Counted from the stretch's first letter, positions 18,734-26,745 are shown. The stretch: DNA of 64,000 bases from Rhodothermales bacterium (GCA_951812335.1 OX638293.1:886501-950500); one strand, 5' to 3'. The notes: generated by a model not told the origin, from the letters alone. Made by a program: numbers and translations.

Positions 18734-18845
18734 CGACCGCGCGCCGTATAGCACAGCACACAGGGGAACGATCGCCGGGACGCGAATGCCCGATTCGCTT
18801 ATCGCAGATCGGCAGCCATTTTCGCGTCCGTAACGGGAAAGCCGC

Positions 18846-19643
18846 ATGACGACAACCACTCCACAGATTCGGCCCGCAACAGGAAGCGTTTTTGCTCCTT
18901 TCCTGCGCTCCTATGGCAAACTCACTGCGGTGAAATTGAAGCTGTTCCTGCGCGAGCCGATCGCGCTGTTCTTCAATCTGTGCTTCCCGGTGCTGGTGCT
19001 GCTGCTCTACGGCTTCATATGGGGGAACGAACCGGGTGGCTATTTCAACCCGGAGTTCGGCTATATCGACATGATGACGCCCGCGCTGGCCGGGCTGATT
19101 ATCGCCACGGTCGCTTTCATGACGATTCCCGTGGCCACGGCGAGCGACAGGGAGCAGAAGCTCCTGCGGCGCTATCAGGTCACGCCCATGCGTCCGATCG
19201 TCTATTTCACCGCAGACGTGAGCGTGTACTTCGGGGTGGCGCTGGTGGGGGCGGCGTTGTTGATCCTGGTGGCGAAACTGTTCTTCGGGCTGTGCTTCGA
19301 CGGCAACTGGGCTGTTGTGCTGGCCGGCTTTACCTTGAGTCTTCTGGCGTTTATCTCACTTGGATACATTATCGCCAGTCTGGCGCCCACCAGTAAACTG
19401 GCTCAGATAGCCGGGATGGTGGCGTTCTTCCCGATGATGTTTCTTTCCGGCATGACTATCCCTCTGATGGCTATGCCGCCGGGCGTCCAGGAGTTTGCAA
19501 ACTGGCTGCCCCTGACCCATGTGGTGCATCTGTTGCAGGATATATGGCTCGACGGCGCCTGGAACAGCCTGTCCGGCCTGATCCTGCTGGGTGTGCTGGC
19601 AGTCGGCACAGCCGTCTCTACGGCAACCTTTCGTTGGGAGTAG
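18846..19643 (+). CDS. ABC-2 type transporter permease
   Basis: An inner-membrane protein of 265 residues with six predicted helices, the usual size for an ABC-2 permease. It has the family's cytoplasmic segment between helices 2 and 3 (ATASDREQKLLRRYQVTPMRP) and the characteristic SLAPTSKLAQIAGMVAFFPMMFLSG stretch. It works with the ATPase at 17816 and lacks an accessory MFP protein, so export across the inner membrane only is likely. Confidence 0.92.
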   Translation: MTTTTPQIRPATGSVFAPFLRSYGKLTAVKLKLFLREPIALFFNLCFPVLVLLLYGFIWGNEPGGYFNPEFGYIDMMTPALAGLIIATVAFMTIPVATASDREQKLLRRYQVTPMRPIVYFTADVSVYFGVALVGAALLILVAKLFFGLCFDGNWAVVLAGFTLSLLAFISLGYIIASLAPTSKLAQIAGMVAFFPMMFLSGMTIPLMAMPPGVQEFANWLPLTHVVHLLQDIWLDGAWNSLSGLILLGVLAVGTAVSTATFRWE

Positions 19644-19696
19644 GGGGGTGCTTGTGCGGCGGATCCGGGGTGGAGACGGTGCGCCAAACCCCGTTG

Positions 19697-19729
19697 AAAA
19701 AAAGTCCCGTTCGTACGCCCGAACAGGGA
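19697..19729 (-). terminator. Possible rho-independent terminator on the minus strand
   Basis: A hairpin with arms TCCCGTTCG and CGAACAGGGA (one bulge, loop TACGCC, 19705-19729) is followed on the minus strand by a run of seven T (complement of 19697-19703). It would stop transcripts leaving the debris region at 19.8-20.4 kb. On the plus strand it also forms a hairpin downstream of the ABC permease, but without a U tract. Confidence 0.5.
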
Positions 19730-19808
19730 ACGTTAGCGTCCCTTTCGCTTTTTCTTCCGACCCCTCCCTTTGCCGCATCCTTTCCGTAGTTGTATCGAGG
19801 CTGGCGCA

Positions 19809-20057
19809 ATGAACACAGAGAATCCCGTAACGCCCCAGGACGAAAAGGTCGTCGTTTACGAAACGCCCGATGGCGAGATGCGCGTGGATGTGCGGCTCGA
19901 TCAGGAGACTGTCTGGCTGACGCCGCCGCAAATGGCGGAATTGTTCGGGCGTGATCGCTCGGTCGTAACCAGACATATTCGTAACATATTCAGGGAAGAA
20001 GAGCTGGATCCCGAGGCAACTTGTGCAAAATTTGCACAAGTTCGATTTACAGCCTGA
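19809..20057 (+). pseudogene. RhuM-family protein, N-terminal remnant
   Basis: 82 residues matching the start of RhuM/virulence-associated proteins (normally about 330 residues): VVVYETPDGEMRVDVRLDQETVWLTPPQMAELFGRDRSVVTRHIRNIF. It breaks off after DPEATCAKFAQV. RhuM proteins are commonly found in islands. A second, even shorter relic of the same region lies at 27494-27556. Confidence 0.75.
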
Positions 20058-20247
20058 ATATCAGCCCTTCATACCATACAAAGTCGTTAAACGATAAAGT
20101 TTCTTCTCCCCCGGAGTCATAATTTTTACGGCGGTAAGCTACCGACATGTCCAAGGCTATATGCCGACGTATACGTGCTTGCAGTCCGGCATCCAGTTCA
20201 AAGGCAAAACCGTTTTCTGATTCGTCAACACTGGTGCTGCCAATGGG
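20047..20247 (-). pseudogene. C-terminal remnant of an outer-membrane beta-barrel protein
   Basis: About 65 residues with the alternating pattern of the last barrel strands (FAFELDAGLQARIRRHIALD, then SVAYRR, then FVWYEGLIFRL). The 5' part is missing; the frame runs into the IS256-like end. It overlaps the RhuM remnant by about 10 bp, so two broken genes are joined tail to tail. Confidence 0.5.
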
Positions 20248-20252
20248 CGTGT

Positions 20253-20412
20253 CCTGAAAACTGTGTAAGTGGTCAATCGTACACATAGTTTCACAAGGAG
20301 GTGAAGCCGATGACCGAACTTACAGACAAACAGCAGGCTCTTCTGGACGAGTTGCTGAAGGATTTCAAGGGAGACGCCCGGGACCTATTCGGGGAGGGGG
20401 GCTTGCCGTTTC
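20253..20412 (+). mobile_element. IS256-family element, left-end remnant
   Basis: Contains the start of an IS256/mutator-type transposase: MTELTDKQQALLDELLKDF from 20310, continuing KGDARDLFGEGG, preceded by a strong AGGAGG. The matching reading frame ends near 20402, where the sequence runs into the DUF488 gene. Upstream CCTGAAAACTGTGTAAG probably belongs to the IS terminus. The rest of the element is gone. Confidence 0.7.
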
Positions 20413-20415
20413 CAA

Positions 20416-20877
20416 CTACCCGGCCCCGCTTTCGCCCGACTGCCCGATATGCACGATATCCAGTCCGCCCCATTCCTGTTCGAGATATTCTGCGACGAGC
20501 CGGCGGTGGCAATGGTGGGGCTGGTCTTCGCTGCATAGCAGGCACCCGTCTCGTATGACTTCCTCCGGGATCGTTTCCTCGATTCTCCGTTCCCGCATCA
20601 GTTCCAGGAACCGGGTTTCGTACGTTTCCCAGTCGATTCGCTTTTTCCGGTAATCGCTAAATATCTCCTGCGTGGGAGCCAACTGCGGAAGGTGCGTATA
20701 TTCCATTCCGCAGAGTTCGCGGAGGAAATACGCAAGGTCGTCCTGCTTGGCGAAGCCGGAAAGCTGAGAGGAGTTGTTGAGCCGTACGTCGACGATGCGT
20801 CGGGCGCCCGACGCCCTGAGAAGATCGAAAAAACGTCGGGCGGATTTTTTGGTGAACCCTATGGTGTATACCTTCAT
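20416..20877 (-). CDS. DUF488 family protein (three-Cys operon)
   Basis: 153 residues, full length for DUF488. It has the N-terminal strand YTIGFTKKSARRFFDLL, the RIVDVRLNN motif where family members have DVR, and the conserved C-terminal Cys/His cluster CLLCSEDQPHHCHRRLVAEYL, possibly a metal site. Biochemical function is unknown. It is the third gene of a minus-strand operon after DUF5131 and TcmP, 51 bp downstream of TcmP. A truncated relative lies at 26746 beside a truncated DUF5131, so the pairing is repeated in the same genome. Confidence 0.85.
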   Translation of the reverse strand: MKVYTIGFTKKSARRFFDLLRASGARRIVDVRLNNSSQLSGFAKQDDLAYFLRELCGMEYTHLPQLAPTQEIFSDYRKKRIDWETYETRFLELMRERRIEETIPEEVIRDGCLLCSEDQPHHCHRRLVAEYLEQEWGGLDIVHIGQSGESGAG

Positions 20878-20928
20878 GCTTTCTGGACCGCGACCTGTGC
20901 GTCCACTCGATACCAGAGCCCTTTGCTA

Positions 20929-21849
20929 TTACCGAATCTTCCTGAGCAAGTGCTCGGCAATAGGCAGAGCGATTTCCTTAGCCCGCTCGTTGCCTACGGC
21001 GAAACACAAGAGATAAAGCGGGTTATTCGCCGAATTTCGCAAGATGCCCGGCTCATCTGCTACGCCAGCAAAAATGTTTTTGAGCCGGTTGTTGAAATAG
21101 CGACCGATGGTTTCTGTCGTTGCTTTGACCACGCGCTCCTGCGCATTGCCGAATATATCCGGGGTGGTTTGTATATCGTAGAATTCGTCGTACCAACCCT
21201 CGGTTCCGAGAAGAAGGTTGAGCCTCTTCCGCCATGATTCTGGTATTTCGCCGGACTTCGTGAGTAGGCGATTAACGCCTATACCGAGAGGAAAGAGGAG
21301 CCAGAGATCAATGGCTTTCGTTTGGGCGATTGCCTTGATGGTTTCCCATTCAACCTGCATCCCGTATGGGTCGAGGAATAAAACCGCCCTGTGGGAGCTC
21401 CAGTTCTTGCTGCATATATCTTGAATCTCTCTGTTCGCATCTCCCTGACGGACTGCAATATCATTGGCCATACCCGGGGAATCCTTCTTGATTACCTCAA
21501 GCGCGGCACATCGCTTAGCATTTTGCTCAATGAAAATGTACCTGTCGAAGCGTGGCTTCGCCTTCAGCGCAAGGAGAGCCGAGCCCTCCAAAAGAGCCTG
21601 AGGCTCAGGTTCGGCGAGGTCGGGGAACAGAAGGCCTTGAGATGAGAATTCGCTCGAATCTTCGCGTTTTGCATCCCGGTAACCGCTTCCGGCAAATGCA
21701 TCGATGTACCCTTTCTTGAAGGGACGAGCAGCGGATGGCTTATTTTTGAGTGCCGTCGTGTAGCTCTCTAAGTATTCGAAAAGCACCTGCAACTTTGCCG
21801 AGGTCCAATCTCCCCCAAATTGAAGCGGTGTCGCATCCGTGTTTCCCAT
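20929..21849 (-). CDS. tcmP: Three-Cys-motif partner protein TcmP
   Basis: 306 residues matching the TcmP family, named for its regular company with three-Cys-motif (Gp37/Gp68) proteins. The sequence suggests a Rossmann methyltransferase-like fold: YIDAFAGSGYRD (about 48-59) resembles motif I of DNA methylases and AVLFLDPYGMQVEW (about 155-168) resembles the DPPY-like motif IV. Neither activity nor target is established. The start at 21849 follows AGGAAA and lies 23 bp after the DUF5131 stop codon. Base composition is visibly more AT-rich than flanking core genes, which suggests transfer. Confidence 0.88.
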   Translation of the reverse strand: MGNTDATPLQFGGDWTSAKLQVLFEYLESYTTALKNKPSAARPFKKGYIDAFAGSGYRDAKREDSSEFSSQGLLFPDLAEPEPQALLEGSALLALKAKPRFDRYIFIEQNAKRCAALEVIKKDSPGMANDIAVRQGDANREIQDICSKNWSSHRAVLFLDPYGMQVEWETIKAIAQTKAIDLWLLFPLGIGVNRLLTKSGEIPESWRKRLNLLLGTEGWYDEFYDIQTTPDIFGNAQERVVKATTETIGRYFNNRLKNIFAGVADEPGILRNSANNPLYLLCFAVGNERAKEIALPIAEHLLRKIR

Positions 21850-21872
21850 ATTTCCTAATACAAGTTTAATAT

Positions 21873-22676
21873 TTATCCGACATCAGGTAAATCTTCGGAG
21901 ACTCCAACCGGCGCCCCGGCAGCTTGTAACGGTGTTTCCAACACCCGGTCGTACACCATGTCCGGGTACTCCTGCCACTGGCATCCGTCAAGAGTGTTGC
22001 CGCCAGCCTTGGGAGTGCGCCCTCCCCACTGCTTGAAGAAGAAAGCGACCTGCTGCGTTAGGCACTGATCGCGCAAGGAACGCGCCCAGTCCGCCTCCAT
22101 GGGGCGCGCACCCGGCCCGCTCTCGCCCCCGACGATGACCCAGTGAATCCCGTCCAGAGCGACTTTGCCTATCGGGCCCAGCAACGGCTCGAAGGAAACG
22201 AATCGCATGGAAGCATTCGTCTGCTTCAGATGTCGCAGCCGAGTCATCGCAGCCGTATCCTCAATGGACACGCCCAGCCAGATATGAGGAGGCACGGGTT
22301 TCTCCCCATAATGCTTTCCGACGAAATCGCGCATTAGCGAACTGCGCTTGGTGAGAATCTGGTAGATGTGCCAATCGGCCCGCTCCATCGTATCGAATAC
22401 CCGCCGGATGTACTCGTCGGGTATCTCCTTATGAAACAGGTCGCTCATCGAGTTCACGAAGATGAGCTGCGGGCGTCGCCAATGCAGAGGCTGCTCTATG
22501 CGCTCAGGCCGCAGGGTCAGATCGAAACCGGGTTCGAAAGGATGGCCCTCGACCCCACGAAACCGCTCGGAAAACCGTTCTGCGTAGCACCGATCGCATC
22601 CGGCGCTGACCTTCGTGCAACCCGTAACCGGGTTCCAGGTGCTGTTCGTCCACTCGATGGCGCTTTTCAGAGACAT
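21873..22676 (-). CDS. Phage Gp37/Gp68 family (DUF5131) three-Cys-motif protein
   Basis: 267 residues. The N-terminus carries the family signature [20 protein letters not shown] followed by YAERF, with cysteines spaced C-x6-C-x2-C. That spacing suggests a radical-SAM-like 4Fe-4S site, and the rest fits a barrel (LIFVNSMSDLFHKEIP, VSIEDTAAMTRL, RFVSFEPLLGPIG, WVIVGGESGPGARPM). Function is unproven. The ATG at 22676 is chosen because a TATAAT promoter lies 35 bp upstream; the longer frame to 22808 would cross promoter and operator. It is first gene of the DUF5131-TcmP-DUF488 operon. Confidence 0.88.
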   Translation of the reverse strand: MSLKSAIEWTNSTWNPVTGCTKVSAGCDRCYAERFSERFRGVEGHPFEPGFDLTLRPERIEQPLHWRRPQLIFVNSMSDLFHKEIPDEYIRRVFDTMERADWHIYQILTKRSSLMRDFVGKHYGEKPVPPHIWLGVSIEDTAAMTRLRHLKQTNASMRFVSFEPLLGPIGKVALDGIHWVIVGGESGPGARPMEADWARSLRDQCLTQQVAFFFKQWGGRTPKAGGNTLDGCQWQEYPDMVYDRVLETPLQAAGAPVGVSEDLPDVG

Positions 22677-22710
22677 AGGGTTCTTTTCAGAATCAGTCGA
22701 GAGGTAAGCG

Positions 22711-22739
22711 ATTATATACGATTCCGATGGATACAACAA
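22711..22739 (-). promoter_or_regulatory. Promoter of the three-Cys operon
   Basis: On the minus strand -35 TTGTTG (22734-22739) and a perfect -10 TATAAT (22711-22716) are separated by 17 bp. The inverted repeat at 22740 directly abuts the -35. In the duplicate at 27.2 kb the equivalent -10 reads CACAAT. Confidence 0.7.
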
Positions 22740-22762
22740 ATATATGTACAATACACATATAT
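22740..22762. promoter_or_regulatory. Inverted-repeat operator of the three-Cys operon
   Basis: ATATATGT-ACAATAC-ACATATAT: two perfect 8-bp arms around a 7-bp spacer (9-bp arms counting one more base each side). The arms are identical in the duplicate at 27240-27262 although the spacer differs, as expected for a dimeric repressor site. Confidence 0.65.
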
Positions 22763-22839
22763 TGCAAGATTTCAAGTAAATAATCTGTTCCGGGCATAGG
22801 ACACGCAAGCGGAACAGGCGTTCCGGGGTATGGCCTGTG

Positions 22840-23118
22840 CAGAAATGGTCCGAAAGAACTGGACAGTTTTCCCGGCGATTTTAAGTGTACTGCTGCGTCG
22901 GGTTATGCTGCCTTGGGCAGCGGTTTTCGTTTGTAGAATACATCGTCGGGAGTTCGGTTGTCAAGGCTCTGGTGCGGACGCTCTTCGTTGAAGTAGCGCA
23001 GGTAATCGGCGATTCCCTTCCTGGCCTCGGCCACCGTGTCGTAGGCGCGCCGGTAGACTTCCTCCTGTTTGAGGCTGCGCCAGAGGCGCTCCACGTACAC
23101 GTTGTCCAGCCAGCTTTA
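22840..23118 (-). mobile_element. IS3-family element, 3' remnant with broken transposase
   Basis: The C-terminal part of an IS3-type OrfB integrase: NVYVERLWRSLKQEEVY from about 23103, with the last DDE region and NEERPHQSLDNRTPDDVFY, stop at 22903. The frame begins at a stop codon near 23118, so the N-terminal two thirds are missing. Downstream, TGTCCAGTTCTTTCGGACC (complement of 22847-22865) looks like the IS right end. Confidence 0.75.
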
Positions 23119-23125
23119 CATGCCC

Positions 23126-23812
23126 TTAGTTCTCAATCATCGCTTCCAGCTGCTTTATGCCGGAGCCGATGTTGGCTTTCGCCCTTGATCTGTTGTCCTG
23201 GAGTTCTTCCAAAGGAATCTCGTTATCGGGCTGGTTCTTTGAAGCTTGATCCATTTTGTGCGCTGGGCGTCCGAGGTAATACTCGGCGTTGTCTACGGCC
23301 TTGTTCGCCGCAGTCTGGATATCTTCGCTTGTCCAGTAGCCGTCAAGCACTTCAAGGGCGCGGGCAACCTCCTCGGCATGCGGAGAATTCGCTTCGACCA
23401 AAGCCTGCGTATGGCGTGCTATCTGCGGCTTGATGGCCTCAGGGTTTTCGCTCTCCAACAATGCGCTTAAAGCCGCATGAGATACCAACTGGGGTATGAC
23501 TGTGCGCACGATCGGGTTTTGCGTATGCTCGGCCACGATCTTGTCGGCCTCTTTGCTCAGCTTCTCTGCGGTTATCTCACCTGCGTGATACTGTCTTGTC
23601 AGTTCGCGCATCTTCGTTCCCGCATCGTTGATAGCGTTGGCTATCTCCGCTCCTTGGGGCTGATAACCTTCACTATCTTTAACAACCATAGCCGAATTGA
23701 ACGAAGCATCTGTGCTTCCAACCGAAGCCGGAGACATGGAATCGGTGGCTGTGCCACACCCTGCAAACAGGATTAGAGCCGCAATGGCGGTAAGGTTTCT
23801 GATTGTTTTCAT
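23126..23812 (-). CDS. Predicted lipoprotein of unknown function
   Basis: 228 residues with a clear lipoprotein signal (MKTIRNLTAIAALILFAGC), so probably attached to a membrane facing the periplasm. The mature part is mostly helical and charged (TKMRELTRQYHAGEITAEKL, HTQALVEANSPHAEEVARAL) and has no recognised domain. It lies 34 bp after the anti-sigma gene and is probably co-transcribed with it, which suggests an envelope-stress role; that is inference from context. The start is the ATG next to the signal peptide, not the longer upstream frame. Confidence 0.7.
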   Translation of the reverse strand: MKTIRNLTAIAALILFAGCGTATDSMSPASVGSTDASFNSAMVVKDSEGYQPQGAEIANAINDAGTKMRELTRQYHAGEITAEKLSKEADKIVAEHTQNPIVRTVIPQLVSHAALSALLESENPEAIKPQIARHTQALVEANSPHAEEVARALEVLDGYWTSEDIQTAANKAVDNAEYYLGRPAHKMDQASKNQPDNEIPLEELQDNRSRAKANIGSGIKQLEAMIEN

Positions 23813-23846
23813 AGCTATTTCTGTTTGGTTTCGTGTCGGGTTGGGA

Positions 23847-24278
23847 TTAACCGGATGGGCCGGTCTCATAAAAATAGACCCATTGATTGGGACCATCCTC
23901 GCACTCCCACGAGTAGCTGACAGTACCATCTTCATTACCGTAACCGCGAACGGAGCATCCGTCCCGCAAGGCCAGTCCTATAGCAATCATGACCACTACG
24001 GCGGCGGCGGCGGCAGACAGCACGACCCAGCGCCGGCGGACGAGACGAAGCAGCGGTCGCACCTGGATTCTCCCTTCTTCGCTTGCACGAGATATGGCCC
24101 GGACATGGGCGCTGAGAAACGCTCCTGTCCGGTCGTGTCGATCTGCATCGATGCCGGGCCAACTGGAATCGTTCCGGACGGTTTCCCAGGTCGCTGCGAG
24201 TTCGGAACGTTCGTCTTCTTCGAGCGGCCCGAGGGCGTCCCGAACCGGATCGGACGGCGAGGGCTTGTGCACTGTCAT
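23847..24278 (-). CDS. Putative anti-sigma factor, single-pass membrane protein
   Basis: 143 residues: a cytoplasmic N-terminal half (ERSELAATWETVRND), one transmembrane helix (VVLSAAAAAVVVMIAIGLAL, about 92-111) and a short periplasmic tail with two cysteines (DGCSVRGYGNEDG, WECEDGP). It overlaps the sigma gene stop codon by 4 bp (ATGA), the classic arrangement of ECF sigma/anti-sigma pairs. No ZAS zinc motif is seen, so assignment rests on topology and position. Confidence 0.65.
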   Translation of the reverse strand: MTVHKPSPSDPVRDALGPLEEDERSELAATWETVRNDSSWPGIDADRHDRTGAFLSAHVRAISRASEEGRIQVRPLLRLVRRRWVVLSAAAAAVVVMIAIGLALRDGCSVRGYGNEDGTVSYSWECEDGPNQWVYFYETGPSG

Positions 24279-24880
24279 GGCATGTGTTCGTTTAATCCAT
24301 AGGCCTGGATCTTGCCGCGAAGAAACCGGAGTCCTTCCACCAGATGGTTGTTGACGGTCTTGCCGGAGATCGCCAGTACGTGGGCTATCTCCTGGTGGGA
24401 GAGGCATTCGACACGGCTCAACTGAAACACTTCCCGGCGACGTGGCGGCATCTCCGAGACCCACTGCTGGATGAGCCGATCCAGCTCCTGCCCGATGTAA
24501 CCCGATTCAGGTGTTTCGCGCAAGGACGGTTCCCGATCCAACGCCACCTCGCTGCGGATGCGCCTCGTGCGATGCGTCTTATAGGCCAGGTTCCTCACGA
24601 CCCGAAACAGCCAGGCTTTGATCGATTGTTCGGGATCGAGCTCCGCCCGTTTATGCCAGAGCTTGAGGAATGCTTCCTGTACGATATCGTAGATCATGTC
24701 CTCGTCTCGCGTCAACATCCAGGCATAGCGTAGCAGGGGCTCGGACAACGCCTGATAGAGCGCATCGAAGGCGTCGGCGTTCGAGTGTCGCAGAGCCAGC
24801 AGCCATTGCTTTTGATGTTGGTCGAACGGTATTTCTTCCCTCGGCAACGTGTCGTTCCGCGTCAATGACCGTTCATCCAT
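24275..24880 (-). CDS. ECF-family RNA polymerase sigma factor
   Basis: 201 residues. Region 2 is NADAFDALYQALSEPLLRYA followed by DIVQEAFLKLWHKR. Region 4 is MPPRRREVFQLSRVECLSHQ followed by EIAHVLAISGKTVNNHL, a helix-turn-helix for -35 recognition. The overall layout matches ECF factors of the Bacteroidota. It is translationally coupled to the putative anti-sigma factor and followed by a lipoprotein gene. The sigma/anti-sigma operon is likely autoregulated, but I could not identify the cognate promoter motif. Confidence 0.88.
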   Translation of the reverse strand: MDERSLTRNDTLPREEIPFDQHQKQWLLALRHSNADAFDALYQALSEPLLRYAWMLTRDEDMIYDIVQEAFLKLWHKRAELDPEQSIKAWLFRVVRNLAYKTHRTRRIRSEVALDREPSLRETPESGYIGQELDRLIQQWVSEMPPRRREVFQLSRVECLSHQEIAHVLAISGKTVNNHLVEGLRFLRGKIQAYGLNEHMP

Positions 24881-25075
24881 GTTATGTATGCACGTGTTTT
24901 GTTATCAAGTAGGTACGTCTCACGCGTGCCACCGGAGCCCGAACCAATCCATGAGGCTCGCATGTATAATCCACAAGAGGCCTGTAGTACCTATTCCCGA
25001 CAGGAAAAAGAACCGCTTCACCTGCGGATCGCTCGGCACGCGGCCCTGTTGAAGCGGCTGAGGGGATATTCGCTT
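24881..25075. other. Intergenic region, no gene seen
   Basis: About 195 bp between the sigma gene start and the PIN gene end. It must hold the sigma-operon promoter, but no motif is distinct enough to call. Confidence 0.4.
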
Positions 25076-25564
25076 CTATGCCCAGCGCGCGATTCGTTTT
25101 GCGATTTCTTTTTCGGGCAATCTGCAACGCGGGTGAGCATGGATTGCTCTTAGCCCGGCACACAATACATCCGGATTTGCAACGCCAACTTCGAATATTC
25201 GGTCGAGCAGCCACAGCACCCCATGGCACTCGACTCCTTCTTCGACGGCCAGCGCTCGAAGGGCGCGATCACCCGTCAGTAACTTCCATTCATTTGTTGC
25301 GGCCAGCGCCAGTGCAAACGCGTCCGGTAGGGAAAGAGCCGGTTTTTGTCGTCGATAATGTATGCCTCGGGCAGCTCCATGCCCGTCCATTTTGGCAACG
25401 ATAAGCCCCAGTTCGAGCAGAGCCGGACCGTTGTATGTTTTCAGTTCGAGCTCGTAAAGCACATCCGGGACGACAAATTTGAAGGGTAATCGAAAAGCGG
25501 CCTCCAGAAGCGATCCATGTTCGAGATCGATCAGGACGGAGACATCCGAAACCAGCACCGTCAT
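25076..25564 (-). CDS. PIN-domain protein (putative toxin-like nuclease)
   Basis: 162 residues of the PIN nuclease fold. Acidic positions typical of the active site are visible: VSDVSVLIDLEHG at the N-terminus, LPDAFALALA in the middle and LLTGDRALRALA toward the C-terminus. Related proteins cleave RNA. It starts 5 bp after the stop codon of the XRE-ImmA regulator gene, and the pair probably forms one operon. Whether it acts as a toxin of a toxin-antitoxin pair is inferred from this pairing. Confidence 0.8.
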   Translation of the reverse strand: MTVLVSDVSVLIDLEHGSLLEAAFRLPFKFVVPDVLYELELKTYNGPALLELGLIVAKMDGHGAARGIHYRRQKPALSLPDAFALALAATNEWKLLTGDRALRALAVEEGVECHGVLWLLDRIFEVGVANPDVLCAGLRAIHAHPRCRLPEKEIAKRIARWA

Positions 25565-25569
25565 GATGT

Positions 25570-26652
25570 TTACTCATGCATCGATTTATTTGATGGAGGT
25601 TCTGCCATTTGCCGGTGCAATTCATGCACCGATATGCCGAGCAATTCGGCCGCTTTGGGTTCTGACACCGCATCTTCGGATAAGGCGCGAAAACACAAAC
25701 GTTCGAAACGTTGCGGCTTTTCGCCTTGTAGTTGGTGTGGCTCCTCGTAAGGCGGACTGCGCCAGCCACGACGGGAAAAATCCCGGAAGAGTCTTCGGAA
25801 CAGCGTGTCGTTAAAGACGCCGAGGTCCTTGCACCTGTATGTAAGAGCCTGCACGCTTACGCCGAAAAGGTTCTTGAGGGCGAAAAGCTCGCTGTAGCCT
25901 ATGGAGTGGCGATGCTTGCCTACGGTAGCCCATACCATCTCTGCCGGCATGAGGAATGCCCCTGCAAAGCGATGCGCAGCCTTTTCTTCATCCATGTCAG
26001 GGGCTACATCCAGCATCAGGTGTCCGAGTTCATGGGCAATGGTAAAGCGTTGCCGCTCGCCGCATTCCTGGCCGTTTACGACAATCACGGATACGACATC
26101 CTCGTTTGCCCGGCGTACGCGAGCCGTCAGCCCGGCGATATTATTCGTAAGGTCTATCCACAGCACTTTGATTCCGCGCTCCTCCAAAAGCCCTGTGAGG
26201 TTCGGGACAGGGTCCAGCCCAAGATTCCAGGCGTTGCGCAAAAGATGCGCGGCCCGATCGGCTTCCCATAGATCGTTGGCGACAGGGTAGGGGGCTTCGC
26301 GCGGTTTGTCCCAGTCGAAGCCCGGCAGGCCGAGGATGCTTTTGATCGCAAGGTAGCGTTCAAGGTCGTGCAGGATGGTGGCCTCGACGCGCGCCACTTC
26401 ACGCTTCCTTGTGATTTTCTTTTTGCGAAAATCGATGCTCTCCACCGTCATGTCCTGGGTTCCAATCAGGTAATCCAAAGAGACGTCGAGTGCGGCAGCA
26501 AGGGCAAGGAGGACCTCCGAACCCGGCGTGGTCACATCGCGCTCGTAGTAGCTGATGGCCTGCGCGCTCACGAGGTTTCCGATTTTGTCCGATAGGCCGC
26601 GCAGGGAAAGTCCCGAAGCGGCGCGGGCGATTTTGAGTCGTTGTCCTATCAA
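25570..26652 (-). CDS. XRE-family regulator fused to ImmA/IrrE metallopeptidase
   Basis: 360 residues. An N-terminal helix-turn-helix of the XRE/Cro type (residues 1-65: GQRLKIARAASGLSLRGLSD) is followed by an ImmA/IrrE zinc-peptidase domain with the HExxH motif in FTIAHELGHLMLD (about residue 217). The C-terminus has a helical region, LSEDAVSEPKAAELLGISVH, seen in such proteins. They regulate mobile elements or toxin-antitoxin loci by binding DNA and degrading partners. Start is TTG, chosen because it gives the normal MIGQRLKIAR opening. A 9-bp-arm inverted repeat lies just upstream. Confidence 0.88.
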   Translation of the reverse strand: MIGQRLKIARAASGLSLRGLSDKIGNLVSAQAISYYERDVTTPGSEVLLALAAALDVSLDYLIGTQDMTVESIDFRKKKITRKREVARVEATILHDLERYLAIKSILGLPGFDWDKPREAPYPVANDLWEADRAAHLLRNAWNLGLDPVPNLTGLLEERGIKVLWIDLTNNIAGLTARVRRANEDVVSVIVVNGQECGERQRFTIAHELGHLMLDVAPDMDEEKAAHRFAGAFLMPAEMVWATVGKHRHSIGYSELFALKNLFGVSVQALTYRCKDLGVFNDTLFRRLFRDFSRRGWRSPPYEEPHQLQGEKPQRFERLCFRALSEDAVSEPKAAELLGISVHELHRQMAEPPSNKSMHE

Positions 26653-26678
26653 GGGTCAGTGTCTGTCTGTGATGGATA

Positions 26679-26713
26679 TTTACAAAAATATAAATATTTT
26701 TCACTTTTGTAAA
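26679..26713. promoter_or_regulatory. Putative operator of the XRE-ImmA/PIN operon
   Basis: Perfect arms TTTACAAAA (26679-26687) and TTTTGTAAA (26705-26713) flank a 17-bp AT-rich spacer 27 bp upstream of the TTG start; another TTTACAAA half site lies at 26745-26752. This fits autoregulation by the XRE domain. Confidence 0.55.
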
Positions 26714-26745
26714 GTAAATAATCAGATGCCAATTTAAATATTCCT

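Larger units (their letters stand above)
22567..22763. repeat. Direct repeat, copy 1 (5' part of DUF5131 with promoter and operator)
   Basis: About 197 bp, from the DUF5131 codons around CYAERFSE through the start codon, promoter and inverted repeat, recur at 27067-27263 in the same orientation. The shift is exactly 4500 bp with no indels and roughly 20 mismatches. Confidence 0.85.
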
